A DNA stretch of 64,000 bases from Bacteroides congonensis (GTDB lineage: Bacteria > Bacteroidota > Bacteroidia > Bacteroidales > Bacteroidaceae), in contig NZ_FQXY01000009.1 in NCBI RefSeq assembly GCF_900130125.1, positions 1,146,325 through 1,210,324 of the forward strand, given 5' to 3'. The notes beneath the pieces were generated by a model that was not told where the DNA came from, ran no database searches, and saw only the letters and a list, made by a program, of their open reading frames with translations. The number at the start of each line of letters is the position of its first letter. Positions within the stretch are counted from its first letter, which is position 1. Shown piece by piece: positions 37,541 to 45,444 of the stretch. The translations under genes and the position numbers were made by a program.

Positions 37541-37654
37541 ATTTAACCAATCATCCTTCGGAAGCTACTAACTCTTCCAAAGCTCATAGAATTAACTGGA
37601 GGGAAAAATTTCGAGCGAAAACAAGAGTAGTAGCAACCGAAGACTTTTAAGCTT

Positions 37655-37724
37655 TAAGCGCTGTGACATTTTTGTTCTTATTTTAAGTATTATACGGGGA
37701 AAAACAAAAATGTCACAGCGCTTA
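37655..37724. repeat. 22-bp perfect inverted repeat
   Basis: The 22 bases at 37655-37676 (beginning TAAGCGCTGTGACAT) are exactly complementary to 37703-37724, with a 26-base loop. There is no T run after it. It lies between the PUL and the nuclease-family genes and may be a mobile-element end, a bidirectional terminator or an mRNA structure. Confidence 0.6.
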
Positions 37725-37961
37725 TAATCAATATCTTAAACCTAAAGCCCCCCCTTATTTTCTATAAGTTTACAAAAAACACCTATAGTCTTTTCGCTTT
37801 TTATCAGAAGAAAACTGCACTTTCTATAATACTGCTCATACTACTCAACAACAGCAGAATAAATCTCATCTGTATAAAATAACAGTATCCGCAATAATCG
37901 TTTTTAGATGTATGAAGCAACAAATCGTCCGTTTAGTTATCAGATATCAAATTAAAACGAT

Positions 37962-37969
37962 TATCTTTG
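37962..37969 (+). promoter_or_regulatory. -7 promoter element before the transposase remnant
   Basis: TATCTTTG, 27 bases before ATG 37997. It sets the start there rather than at the TTG at 37967. Confidence 0.45.
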
Positions 37970-37996
37970 TTTTCTACTCATTTAAACCTCACGCTT

Positions 37997-38341
37997 ATGC
38001 CAGTAAATGAATGGAAGGAACTATATATTGACCCGAGAACCGATTTCGGATTCAAATACCTTTTCGGAACGCCTATGAACAAAGAACTGCTAATCGGCTT
38101 TCTGAATGCGAATTTGTTCGAAGCCGCTTCGATAACCCGTTTCACCCCAAAACAGTTGAGAGAATATGAAGATAGCGTAAAAGCGTATCGGGATATAGTG
38201 AACGCTGTGAATACGGCACGAAAAGAAGGACGTGAAGAAGAACGGTTAGAAATTGCCAATAATTTAAAGTCATTAGGAGTGGACATAACAGCCATTCATA
38301 AAGCTACCGGACTATCGCCGGAGGAAATTGAGAAGTTATAA
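37997..38341 (+). pseudogene. internally deleted PD-(D/E)XK nuclease-family transposase (Rpn/PF12784-like)
   Basis: A 114-residue product made of the two ends of a protein that is normally near 300 residues. The first ~35 residues (ELYIDPRTDFGFKYLFGTPMNKELLIGFLNA) are the family N-terminus; they run straight into the family C-terminal part (LFEAASITRFTPKQLREYEDSVKAYRDIVNAV, then LGVDITAIHKATGLSPEEIEKL). The PD-(D/E)XK catalytic core between them is missing. The frame is still open, so a short protein could be made. Deletion is inferred from remembered family layout and would be confirmed by alignment to full-length paralogs. Confidence 0.72.
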
Positions 38342-38424
38342 ACAATCAAAGCCTATAAGAATATTGAATTATAAACAAGAGTCATATAAGAGTTACCTTT
38401 GTCAAAGGTATCGTTCCGTTAAAA

Positions 38425-40008
38425 ATGAAAGCTATTATGAGTACACCAGTCAATACGTTCCGCAAGCTCCCGATAGGGATACAAAGTTTCGAATTTCTCC
38501 GCTCGGAAGGATATCTTTATGTAGATAAAACTGATTTAATCTACCGACTTGTGACGAAGGGAAAACCTTATTTCCTCAGCCGCCCCCGACGCTTCGGAAA
38601 AAGCTTGTTGCTTTCTACTCTCGAAGCTTATTTCAAAGGGAAGAAAGAACTATTCAAAGGGCTGGCCATCGAACAGCTGGAACAGAATTGGTTTGATTAC
38701 CCTGTATTACACCTTGACCTTAATGCCGAGAAATATGACAGCTGCGAACGGTTGGAAAAAATGCTTGAGTTACAATTGGAAAGTTGGGAGGCAACGTATG
38801 GCGTAGATAAAGGCACAATGACATACTCCGGCCGCTTTTCCACTATCATTCAGCGTGCTTACGAACAGACAGGACGGCGCGTTGTAGTGCTTGTTGACGA
38901 GTACGACAAACCCATGCTTCAAACGTTTGATAATCCAGATTTGCAGGAAGACTTCCGTAAAACACTGACTGCTTTCTATACAGTGCTTAAAAGTGCTGAC
39001 GCATATCTTCAATTTGTTTTCATCACCGGAGTGACCAAATTTGCACAAATGGGAATATTCAGCACACTCAACCAGCTGAACGACATCAGCTTCGACCTCG
39101 AATACAATACTCTTTGCGGGATGACCCGCACGGAAATCGAAGCCACTTTTGTCCCCGAATTACAAGCATTGGCAAAACAAACTGAAACGACTTGCGAACA
39201 AGCTGTAGAACAGCTGACCTGCCAGTACGACGGATACCGTTTCACTCCGGAGAAAGGTTTTACCCCTATGTTCAATCCCTTTAGTGTACTCAGCGCTCTT
39301 TCCAAGTCACGCTTCAGTGATTATTGGTTTGCCAGTGGAACGCCGACGTTTTTGGTAGAAATACTTAAAAGGACGGACTTCGATCTCCGACAACTGGATG
39401 GCATTGAAGTATCTTCCGCCTCATTGAGCGATGACAGGGCGAACATAGCCAATCCCATTCCGATGATTTATCAAAGCGGATACTTGACGATAAAGTCCTT
39501 CGACCAACGCTTCCGTTCTTATACACTGGGATTCCCGAACGAGGAAGTGAAATATGGTTTTCTCAACTTTGCCGCTCCTTTCTATACTCCTGTCGCCCCC
39601 AATGATACAACTTTTTATATCGGGAAATTTGTTCATGAACTGGAAACGGGTGATACGGAAGCTTTCCTCACCTGCCTGACCTGCTTCTTTGCCGACTTTC
39701 CATACGAGTTGAATACAAAAACGGAACGTCACTACCAAGTGATATTCTATCTGGTCTTCAAACTGATGGGACAGTTTACGCAAGCGGAAATACGCACAGC
39801 CATCGGTCGCGCCGACGCCGTAGTAAAGACTGCGGACTACATTTATGTATTCGAATTCAAACTGCATGGCACTGCCGAAGAAGCCTTGAAGCAGATTGAT
39901 GAAAAGGGCTATCTCCTTCCTTATACTGTTGACGGCAGACGACTGGTAAAAGTCGGTGTCGCTTTCGATGCCGAAAAACGAAATTTGGGAGAGTGGATAA
40001 TTGGATGA
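38425..40008 (+). CDS. AAA-ATPase-like/PD-(D/E)XK nuclease superfamily protein
   Basis: A 527-residue protein common and multi-copy in Bacteroides: N-terminal AAA-ATPase_like domain (PF09820 type; FRKLPIGIQSFEFLRSEGYLYVDKTDLI, Walker A-like RPRRFGKS at 53-60, Walker B VVVLVDEYDKPM) and a C-terminal PDDEXK_9 domain (PF08011 type; IGRADAVVKTADYIYVFEFKLHGTAEEALKQI with the E-x-K pair). Biological role is unknown; suggestions include DNA mobility or defence. ATG 38425 or 38437 (MSTPVNTFR) may be the start. It stands next to the remnant of another nuclease-family element. Confidence 0.85.
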   Translation: MKAIMSTPVNTFRKLPIGIQSFEFLRSEGYLYVDKTDLIYRLVTKGKPYFLSRPRRFGKSLLLSTLEAYFKGKKELFKGLAIEQLEQNWFDYPVLHLDLNAEKYDSCERLEKMLELQLESWEATYGVDKGTMTYSGRFSTIIQRAYEQTGRRVVVLVDEYDKPMLQTFDNPDLQEDFRKTLTAFYTVLKSADAYLQFVFITGVTKFAQMGIFSTLNQLNDISFDLEYNTLCGMTRTEIEATFVPELQALAKQTETTCEQAVEQLTCQYDGYRFTPEKGFTPMFNPFSVLSALSKSRFSDYWFASGTPTFLVEILKRTDFDLRQLDGIEVSSASLSDDRANIANPIPMIYQSGYLTIKSFDQRFRSYTLGFPNEEVKYGFLNFAAPFYTPVAPNDTTFYIGKFVHELETGDTEAFLTCLTCFFADFPYELNTKTERHYQVIFYLVFKLMGQFTQAEIRTAIGRADAVVKTADYIYVFEFKLHGTAEEALKQIDEKGYLLPYTVDGRRLVKVGVAFDAEKRNLGEWIIG

Positions 40009-40038
40009 TGCAGACTGCAATTTAATTTATATACAATC

Positions 40039-40078
40039 GAGAGGTGTCTGAAACATTCAGATGCCTCTCTTTATTTTA
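40039..40078 (+). terminator. terminator after the AAA-ATPase gene
   Basis: A 14-bp stem (40039-40052 with 40056-40069, two wobble pairs, 3-base loop) followed by TTTATTTT. Strong intrinsic terminator. Confidence 0.88.
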
Positions 40079-40314
40079 ATATTTTCGCCACAAATCCATC
40101 TTCTGGAATTATACATATTTCACACTGTATTTTAACACATGAAAATATTCAAAAAATGAGATTCATCATAACCTACCTTTTTCAATAAAGACAGGAAATA
40201 TAACATTACAAATCAATTATACAACTTTCACTTACAATTCACTATTAACCACCTACATTTTTTTATAATAACCCAACAAATTACACAATCTTAATATTAT
40301 AAATATTAGGACGA

Positions 40315-40340
40315 ATCATTACATTTACTTCGTAAAGATA
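40315..40340. promoter_or_regulatory. operator-like repeat, copy 1
   Basis: A 26-base segment that matches 41755-41780 at 23 positions and is centred on the palindrome TTTAC-TTC-GTAAA. Copies lie upstream of both AraC-type paralogs, 429 and 266 bases before their starts. Confidence 0.5.
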
Positions 40341-40768
40341 ATTTCTTATCTATTGCAAAGAAAAATAGTATTGTAGTTGTTAATTTGTATATGATAAATC
40401 AAACACAAACAGCTATTGGCAGACAATCCAATAGTAAACCCTTTAAATCCAGGTCGCCTCCTTTCTCTGTCTCCACTTAACAGGCTAATTATATAATGCC
40501 GAAAACAAAAATAAAAAAATAAACAAAACATCATTACTTGGGAGGAGGTGCTTTTTTCCTTGACAAATTAAAACATTAATATTTAGACTTTGAATATAGA
40601 ACTTGATTCTGAATATTGACCTCCCACATAACGAACAATTAAGAGATCATATTATTTGAGTTTGTAGTCGTATACAGCTATGCTTTCATAGTTGTAGGAC
40701 ATATTTGTGTTTTTCTATAAAAGGAAAAAGGCTATTCAAGCAAGTAGCGTCACTAAAAATATAATAAC

Positions 40769-41365
40769 ATGAATCTTTTAAAAAGAACATTGATTTCTAT
40801 CTCAACGATAAAAGCAATAATTATTTCATTATACTCATACATACCCCATTTATTAACATTAAAGAGAGAAAACGATCTTCTAAAAGAAGAAATTCAATAT
40901 CTGATTAATTCTTTTCCTAACGTACATCACCCGCTTACATTACCCCACACTTCTTTGCAAAATATCGGTAACAATGATAACACATCACCAACTTTGCCAG
41001 CCTCTGTTAAAGTTCTAAATGAAAATGATTACAACCTTATTAACAAAGTGAAAAATTTGGTGTTGGAAAGCCTGACCGATATAGATAAGATAACAATAAA
41101 AAAAATATCCAAAGATGTTGGTATGAGCCGAACCAAATTTTACGAATTATGGGTGTCCATCACAGGTGAAGCTCCAAATTTTTTTATTCATCGAATCCGT
41201 ATGGAAAAAGCATGGGAATTATTGACTAGTGGAAAATATGCTGTAAATGAAATACCTGATTTGATTGGATTAAAGGACGAAAAAAACTTCCGGAAACGTT
41301 TCAAGAAACACTTTGGGATAACACCGAGTGAAGCCATCAAAAGGGTTGGAAAATCATCCATTTAA
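40769..41365 (+). CDS. short membrane-anchored AraC-type regulator (kinase core deleted)
   Basis: A 198-residue protein with one N-terminal hydrophobic segment (about 8-32), a stretch matching the linker and HisKA start of the next regulator (RENDLLKEEIQYLINSFPNVHHPLTLPHTSL), then a jump straight to an AraC HTH domain (about 105-195; MSRTKFYELWVSITGEAPNFFIHRIRMEKAWELL, LIGLKDEKNFRKRFKKHFGITPSEA). Compared with the paralog at 42046 it lacks the ATPase and receiver domains. It could bind the same operators as the longer protein and act as a competitor or constitutive form. The function is not known. Confidence 0.8.
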   Translation: MNLLKRTLISISTIKAIIISLYSYIPHLLTLKRENDLLKEEIQYLINSFPNVHHPLTLPHTSLQNIGNNDNTSPTLPASVKVLNENDYNLINKVKNLVLESLTDIDKITIKKISKDVGMSRTKFYELWVSITGEAPNFFIHRIRMEKAWELLTSGKYAVNEIPDLIGLKDEKNFRKRFKKHFGITPSEAIKRVGKSSI

Positions 41366-42045
41366 CGGTCAGTCTGTATAATATTGGAAAAATCGTAAGT
41401 TGCCCGTCATTGATAAATTAGAGGTCAATGGCGAGCTTCTTGTCAAGAGAAAACAACAAGGAAGTTACACTTATGCATCTATACAGACAGACTTGTGCAG
41501 CAAGCTTGACACACTTGTGTATCCCCAAAGTTACTCAACAGCAACATACTAAATCATCCGTATGAAATAGCTAATAGAAAGCCGGAATTTATTAATTCAT
41601 GCTATAGAATACTTTAAATTAACCTGATAATTTTGGTAAAGTATGCATATTACCAACAAATCACAATATAACTATACCATTTCACGCACTCTTAACACCA
41701 TACAGCAACAAATCAGTATTCAAGACTGACAACAGTATCTACTTATTAGAACTTATCATTATTTTTACTTCGTAAAAATAGACCAATCATCCCTTCTTAT
41801 AAAAACCTAATCTCCATCATCTTTTCAGTTGATATATGAGGAAATACATACGCTCCCCTACACATCTAAAGTAGCCCAAACAATATTCAACCAATAAAAC
41901 TGATTAATAATTGTTACTTAGAGGATATTCACCGTTTCTTTCAAAAAAAATGATTCAAAATATCAAGATAGTGAATTTCCTCTTTTTTCCTCAAACGAAA
42001 GTAACGGGTCTATTTCATCTGAGTGACGTCACTAAAAAATATAAT
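41366..42045. other. gene-free stretch between the AraC-type paralogs
   Basis: 680 AT-rich bases. There is an open frame without an ATG (about 41382-41549; LPVIDKLEVNGELLVKRKQQ...) that might be a gene remnant. A second copy of the 26-base operator-like segment lies at 41755-41780 and a second copy of the CGTCACTAAAAA-ATATAAT leader at 42027-42045. Confidence 0.5.
41755..41780. promoter_or_regulatory. operator-like repeat, copy 2
   Basis: Matches 40315-40340 at 23 of 26 positions; here the palindrome is longer, TTTTTAC-TTC-GTAAAAA. A likely protein-binding site shared by the two regulators. Confidence 0.5.
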
Positions 42046-43737
42046 ATGAAATACTTATTACAAACGTCGCCCCTCGTTTCCAGTGCCATGACAGTACTTA
42101 TTCTTTATCAATTTAATTTCACCTCCATACTTCTGGCAGGAGGAATCTCTATTTATTGGATTATAACGCGTATCATTATGATACAGAAAGAAAAAAATCT
42201 TCTCAAAGAAGGAAGCCAGTACTTTATAGACTCTTTCGAGAACATCCGTGCCCCGCTTACACTGGTTCATACCCCATTGAAAATAGCATGTAATGATATT
42301 TGCCCCGAAAATATCAGGAAAGAGTTATCAGTAGCTATCCAAAACATAGATTACCTCAACATACATTTAACGAGGTTGATGAATTTAAAGCAATTGTTCG
42401 CAAACTCTGAAAAGTTGGATTCCTCAGAATATGAACTGGGAATATTTATCAAAAGCCGAGTCACTTCTTTGAAGGCACATGCTGCCAACAACATGGTTGG
42501 GCTGGACATTAAAACTGACTTTAATTACGCCAGTGCGTGGTTCGACCCAAGCAAAATATCTCCGGTCATTGACAAATTCATAAAAAATGCCATAGACCAT
42601 ACCGGACAAAAAAAAACGATAACCCTGCTAATCACCTCAAATTCCCAAAACTGGCAAATACAAATTACTGGTTTCGAAAATAAAAAGTTACTTCAATGCT
42701 ATAAATGTAAAAAGTGGCAGCTATTCCAACGGAAAAAAGAAGTCGAATACAATTTTGCCAAAAATATATTCTGCAAAAGGCTGATAAAAATGTGTAATGG
42801 AAAGATTCTGATTAACCATTCCAACCGCACTATTACCCTAAAATTCCCTTCAAAAGATCCGACGGGAAATGTTCGTCAACATGCCGGCACGCAAATCGCG
42901 GCAAATCCGGCAGAAGAACAAATAGATGCCTTGTCCGGCAAGGATACACAAAAGAGAAATTCCGCCAAACCGCTGGTCGTACTTGCTGACAGCAACAAAG
43001 AATTCAGGTTGTATCTGGAAGAACGTTTATCAAAGGATTTTATTATAAGAAGCTTCGAAAACGGTTTGGACGCCTTAGAATGTATAAAAGAGGAATACCC
43101 AGATTTAGTGATTTGCGACATTATGCTCCATGGAATGTACGGTAACGAACTATCGTCAAGACTAAAAACATCGGGAGAAACATCCGTCATCCCCATTATC
43201 CTCTACGGCTCACATATGGATATAGGACAACGCAGCAAAAGAGAAAGTTCCCTAGCTGACATATTCTTATATATGCCCTTTCATATCGAAGATTTAAAGA
43301 TAGAAATGAATGTCCTTATCAGGAACAACCGTTTCCTCAGAAAATCATTCCTGCAAAAAATATTCGGGAAGCAATTTCTGGAAGTTGAGGAAGAGGAAAA
43401 CCCCAATGAGGATAAGTACGTATTTATCAACCAAGTAAAAGAATTTATTCAAAGGAATATAGACAAGGAAAATCTGACAATAGACGAAATCGCCTCAGAA
43501 CTATATATGAGCAGAACTGCTTTTTTTAATAAATGGAAAGTACTGACAGGAGAAGCACCCAAGTACTTCATTTACCGGATCCGTATGGAAAAAGCGCGTG
43601 AACTATTGGAAAGCGGAAAATACTCTGTCAATGTTCTTCCGGAAATGATCGGGTTGAAGAGCCTCAAAAACTTCCGTCATAAATACAAAGAGTATTTTGG
43701 AATAACGCCAAGCGAGTCTATCATGAAAAAACAATAA
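42046..43737 (+). CDS. membrane-anchored hybrid regulator with degenerate kinase, receiver and AraC HTH
   Basis: A 563-residue protein: membrane segment(s) (about 10-45), a HisKA-like helix in which the SHEIRTPL box reads SFENIRAPL so the acceptor His is replaced by Glu, a poorly conserved HATPase region (FIKNAIDHT; glycine boxes not evident), a receiver (about 307-420, VVLADSNKEF; VICDIMLHGMYG with the Asp; the usual Lys is not seen) and an AraC HTH (about 460-560, MSRTAFFNKW, IGLKSLKNFRHKYKEYFGITPSES). It resembles hybrid two-component systems but has no periplasmic sensor. ATG 42046 is chosen because it aligns with the start and leader of the paralog at 40769; upstream ATGs would add about 45 unmatched residues. 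Confidence 0.82.
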   Translation: MKYLLQTSPLVSSAMTVLILYQFNFTSILLAGGISIYWIITRIIMIQKEKNLLKEGSQYFIDSFENIRAPLTLVHTPLKIACNDICPENIRKELSVAIQNIDYLNIHLTRLMNLKQLFANSEKLDSSEYELGIFIKSRVTSLKAHAANNMVGLDIKTDFNYASAWFDPSKISPVIDKFIKNAIDHTGQKKTITLLITSNSQNWQIQITGFENKKLLQCYKCKKWQLFQRKKEVEYNFAKNIFCKRLIKMCNGKILINHSNRTITLKFPSKDPTGNVRQHAGTQIAANPAEEQIDALSGKDTQKRNSAKPLVVLADSNKEFRLYLEERLSKDFIIRSFENGLDALECIKEEYPDLVICDIMLHGMYGNELSSRLKTSGETSVIPIILYGSHMDIGQRSKRESSLADIFLYMPFHIEDLKIEMNVLIRNNRFLRKSFLQKIFGKQFLEVEEEENPNEDKYVFINQVKEFIQRNIDKENLTIDEIASELYMSRTAFFNKWKVLTGEAPKYFIYRIRMEKARELLESGKYSVNVLPEMIGLKSLKNFRHKYKEYFGITPSESIMKKQ

Positions 43738-43913
43738 GACAAGAACAAACTTATATATCCGAAGATCCCATGAACAGGGGTCTACATCATAGTACTCATA
43801 TGAAGGATTCTCTCTTTATTTTATTTCTTCATGCAGTATTTTATTAATCGTAGCATTTACACTATGTACGTACACCTTAATTTTGAAATTAATAATCTAA
43901 TTTTTTAAACAGT

Positions 43914-44564
43914 ATGAAAACTTTAACTAAAATGAAAAAAGTTTGTTGTTTTAACCGCTTTGTCTTATTCGCAATGGCATTGAGCATGGTAACTTCTTTT
44001 ACTGCGTGTAGCAGTGACGACGATTCGGACATTCCTGTATATTCCCTTAAAGATGTTGATGGTAATTATTCCGGTACAATGCTGACGGAGTCCGCAGCCG
44101 TCAATCCTCAGGAAAATGCTGAAGAGGGAGAAGAACCGGCAGGAGCTCAAGTTACTGCCGAAGTAAAAGACAATCAGATTATGATTAAGAAACTTCCGGT
44201 TGATGACCTGATTAAAAGCATTGTCGGTGAAGAAAATGCCGGAGTCATCATCGAAAATATAGGCGATATTAACTACAATATCCCTTATACACCGACTTTT
44301 GATGAAAATAAAGCAAATATCCTGCTTCAACTAAAACCTGAACCTTTAGAAATCAAACTCACTATCCCGACCCAAGTACAAGAAGAAGGGCAAGACCCTG
44401 AAATGCTTATCAAAGTGACTATCGAAGCTGAAAAGAACGGTGTCTACGTTTATGAAGGCAAAAAACTGGCATTCGTTATCAAAGCAACAGGAGTAAAAAT
44501 CGGAGAAGCAGATTTCCCTGATTTCCCGGTTACAACATTTACTTTCGACATGGTCAAGAAGTAA
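43914..44564 (+). CDS. secreted lipoprotein, possibly DUF4840 family
   Basis: A 216-residue lipoprotein (signal helix then FTACSSDDDSD, Cys about residue 32). The mature part starts SLKDVDGNYSGTML and is beta-rich with an acidic loop (NAEEGEEPAGAQ) and an end pattern VTTFTFDMVKK. It resembles small Bacteroides lipoproteins of the DUF4840/4925 type; this label is tentative and no function is known. ATG 43932 (MKKVCC) is an alternative start. It follows the AraC-type regulators and might be their target, which is only positional inference. A terminator follows. Confidence 0.7.
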   Translation: MKTLTKMKKVCCFNRFVLFAMALSMVTSFTACSSDDDSDIPVYSLKDVDGNYSGTMLTESAAVNPQENAEEGEEPAGAQVTAEVKDNQIMIKKLPVDDLIKSIVGEENAGVIIENIGDINYNIPYTPTFDENKANILLQLKPEPLEIKLTIPTQVQEEGQDPEMLIKVTIEAEKNGVYVYEGKKLAFVIKATGVKIGEADFPDFPVTTFTFDMVKK

Positions 44565-44598
44565 TACAAACCTATTATTGAAAGAAAAAGCTAAAATG

Positions 44599-44632
44599 GA
44601 GTATGCCTGTGCGCAAGGCATGCTCTTTTTTT
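44599..44632 (+). terminator. terminator after the lipoprotein gene
   Basis: GAGTATGCCT (44599-44608) pairs with AGGCATGCTC ending at 44625 (one G-U pair), followed by TTTTTTT. Intrinsic terminator. Confidence 0.85.
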
Positions 44633-44633
44633 A

Positions 44634-44641
44634 TACCTTTG
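44634..44641 (+). promoter_or_regulatory. -7 promoter element of the AlkD-like gene
   Basis: TACCTTTG fits TAnnTTTG, 23 bases before ATG 44665, directly after the previous terminator. No -33 motif could be seen. Confidence 0.4.
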
Positions 44642-44664
44642 TGAAATAACCCAACTATAACAAA

Positions 44665-45357
44665 ATGACTACAACGGAAAACATTCGAAAAGAATTGCAG
44701 ACTTTAGTAGATTCCAAGTATCAGGAATTTCATTCCGCCTTAGTCCCCGGAACCGAAAATATTCTCGGTGTACGTATTCCGCAACTACGGATACTGGCAA
44801 AAGAAATCGCTAAGAGAGAAGATTGGCGCATATTTGTGGAAGCAACCGATACCAAGTTTTATGAGGAAACAATGCTTCAAGGAATGGTTATCGGATTAGC
44901 CAAAATGGAACTTGACGAACGACTGAAATACGTCAGCATGTTCGTTCCCCGCATTGATAACTGGGCTGTATGCGACATCTTTTGCGGAGAACTGAAGACT
45001 GCTGCAAAAAAAGGAAAAGAAGTTGTATGGCAATTCATTCAGCCTTATCTGACATCCCCCAAAGAATTTGAAATACGATTCGGTATTGTGATGCTTTTCC
45101 ATTATGTGGATAAAGACCATATCGACTCATTGCTGACATACGCAGACTCATTCTGCCATGATGCTTATTATGCACGTATGGCTATGGCTTGGATGATATC
45201 CATCTGCTTCATCAAGTTCCCCGAAAAGACAATGGAATATCTGAAACAGAGTAAACTGGATAACTGGACTTATAATAAATCATTGCAGAAAACAATCGAA
45301 TCGCTTCGCGTAGATAAAGAAACTAAAGACGTACTCCGAAACATGAAACGGCGATAA
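44665..45357 (+). CDS. AlkD-like DNA alkylation repair protein
   Basis: A 230-residue all-helical HEAT-repeat protein (ALK, PF08713-type): LVPGTENILGVRIPQLRILAKEIAKREDWR, then MLQGMVIGLAKM, VPRIDNWAVCDIFCGELKTAAKKGKEVVW, and the late AYYARMAMAWMISICFIKFPEKTMEYL. Known members are glycosylases removing alkylated purines or DNA-binding relatives. Catalytic residues were not checked in detail. Cytosolic, single gene, normal length, followed by a bidirectional terminator that separates it from the convergent pot operon. Confidence 0.9.
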   Translation: MTTTENIRKELQTLVDSKYQEFHSALVPGTENILGVRIPQLRILAKEIAKREDWRIFVEATDTKFYEETMLQGMVIGLAKMELDERLKYVSMFVPRIDNWAVCDIFCGELKTAAKKGKEVVWQFIQPYLTSPKEFEIRFGIVMLFHYVDKDHIDSLLTYADSFCHDAYYARMAMAWMISICFIKFPEKTMEYLKQSKLDNWTYNKSLQKTIESLRVDKETKDVLRNMKRR

Positions 45358-45366
45358 TGACAATAT

Positions 45367-45420
45367 AAAAATAGCCCGATGAACATTCTGCTATCAACAT
45401 TCTGTTCACCGGGCTATTTC
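45367..45420. terminator. bidirectional terminator between the AlkD-like gene and potD
   Basis: AAATAGCCCGATGAACA (from 45368) pairs with TGTTCACCGGGCTATTT (to 45419) with one mismatch; A tracts on the left and T tracts on the right allow use by both convergent genes. Confidence 0.82.
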
Positions 45421-45444
45421 ATTTTCAATATATATCCGAAGGAA

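Larger units (their letters stand above)
37484..37996. other. gene-free stretch after the PUL
   Basis: No gene was found in this 513-base stretch. It holds a 10-bp stem hairpin just after the PUL (37499-37531), a striking 22-bp perfect inverted repeat (37655-37724), and a -7 promoter element at 37962-37969 before the transposase remnant. Confidence 0.65.
40009..40768. other. long gene-free stretch with terminator and regulatory repeat
   Basis: 760 bases, strongly AT-rich, no supported gene. It contains the terminator of the ATPase gene (40039-40078), a 26-base segment shared with the leader of the regulator at 42046 (40315-40340, centred on TTTAC-TTC-GTAAA), and a leader copy CGTCACTAAAAATATAATA at 40748-40766 just before the regulator at 40769. 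Confidence 0.6.

Noticed and set aside
40346..40534. 62-codon minus-strand frame in the long gap before the AraC-type regulators
   Set aside because: AT-rich, no promoter or ribosome site and no recognisable motif.
41911..42045. 45-residue N-terminal extension of the long AraC-type regulator
   Set aside because: The region aligns as a non-coding leader with the sequence before the paralog at 40769; the matching start is ATG 42046.
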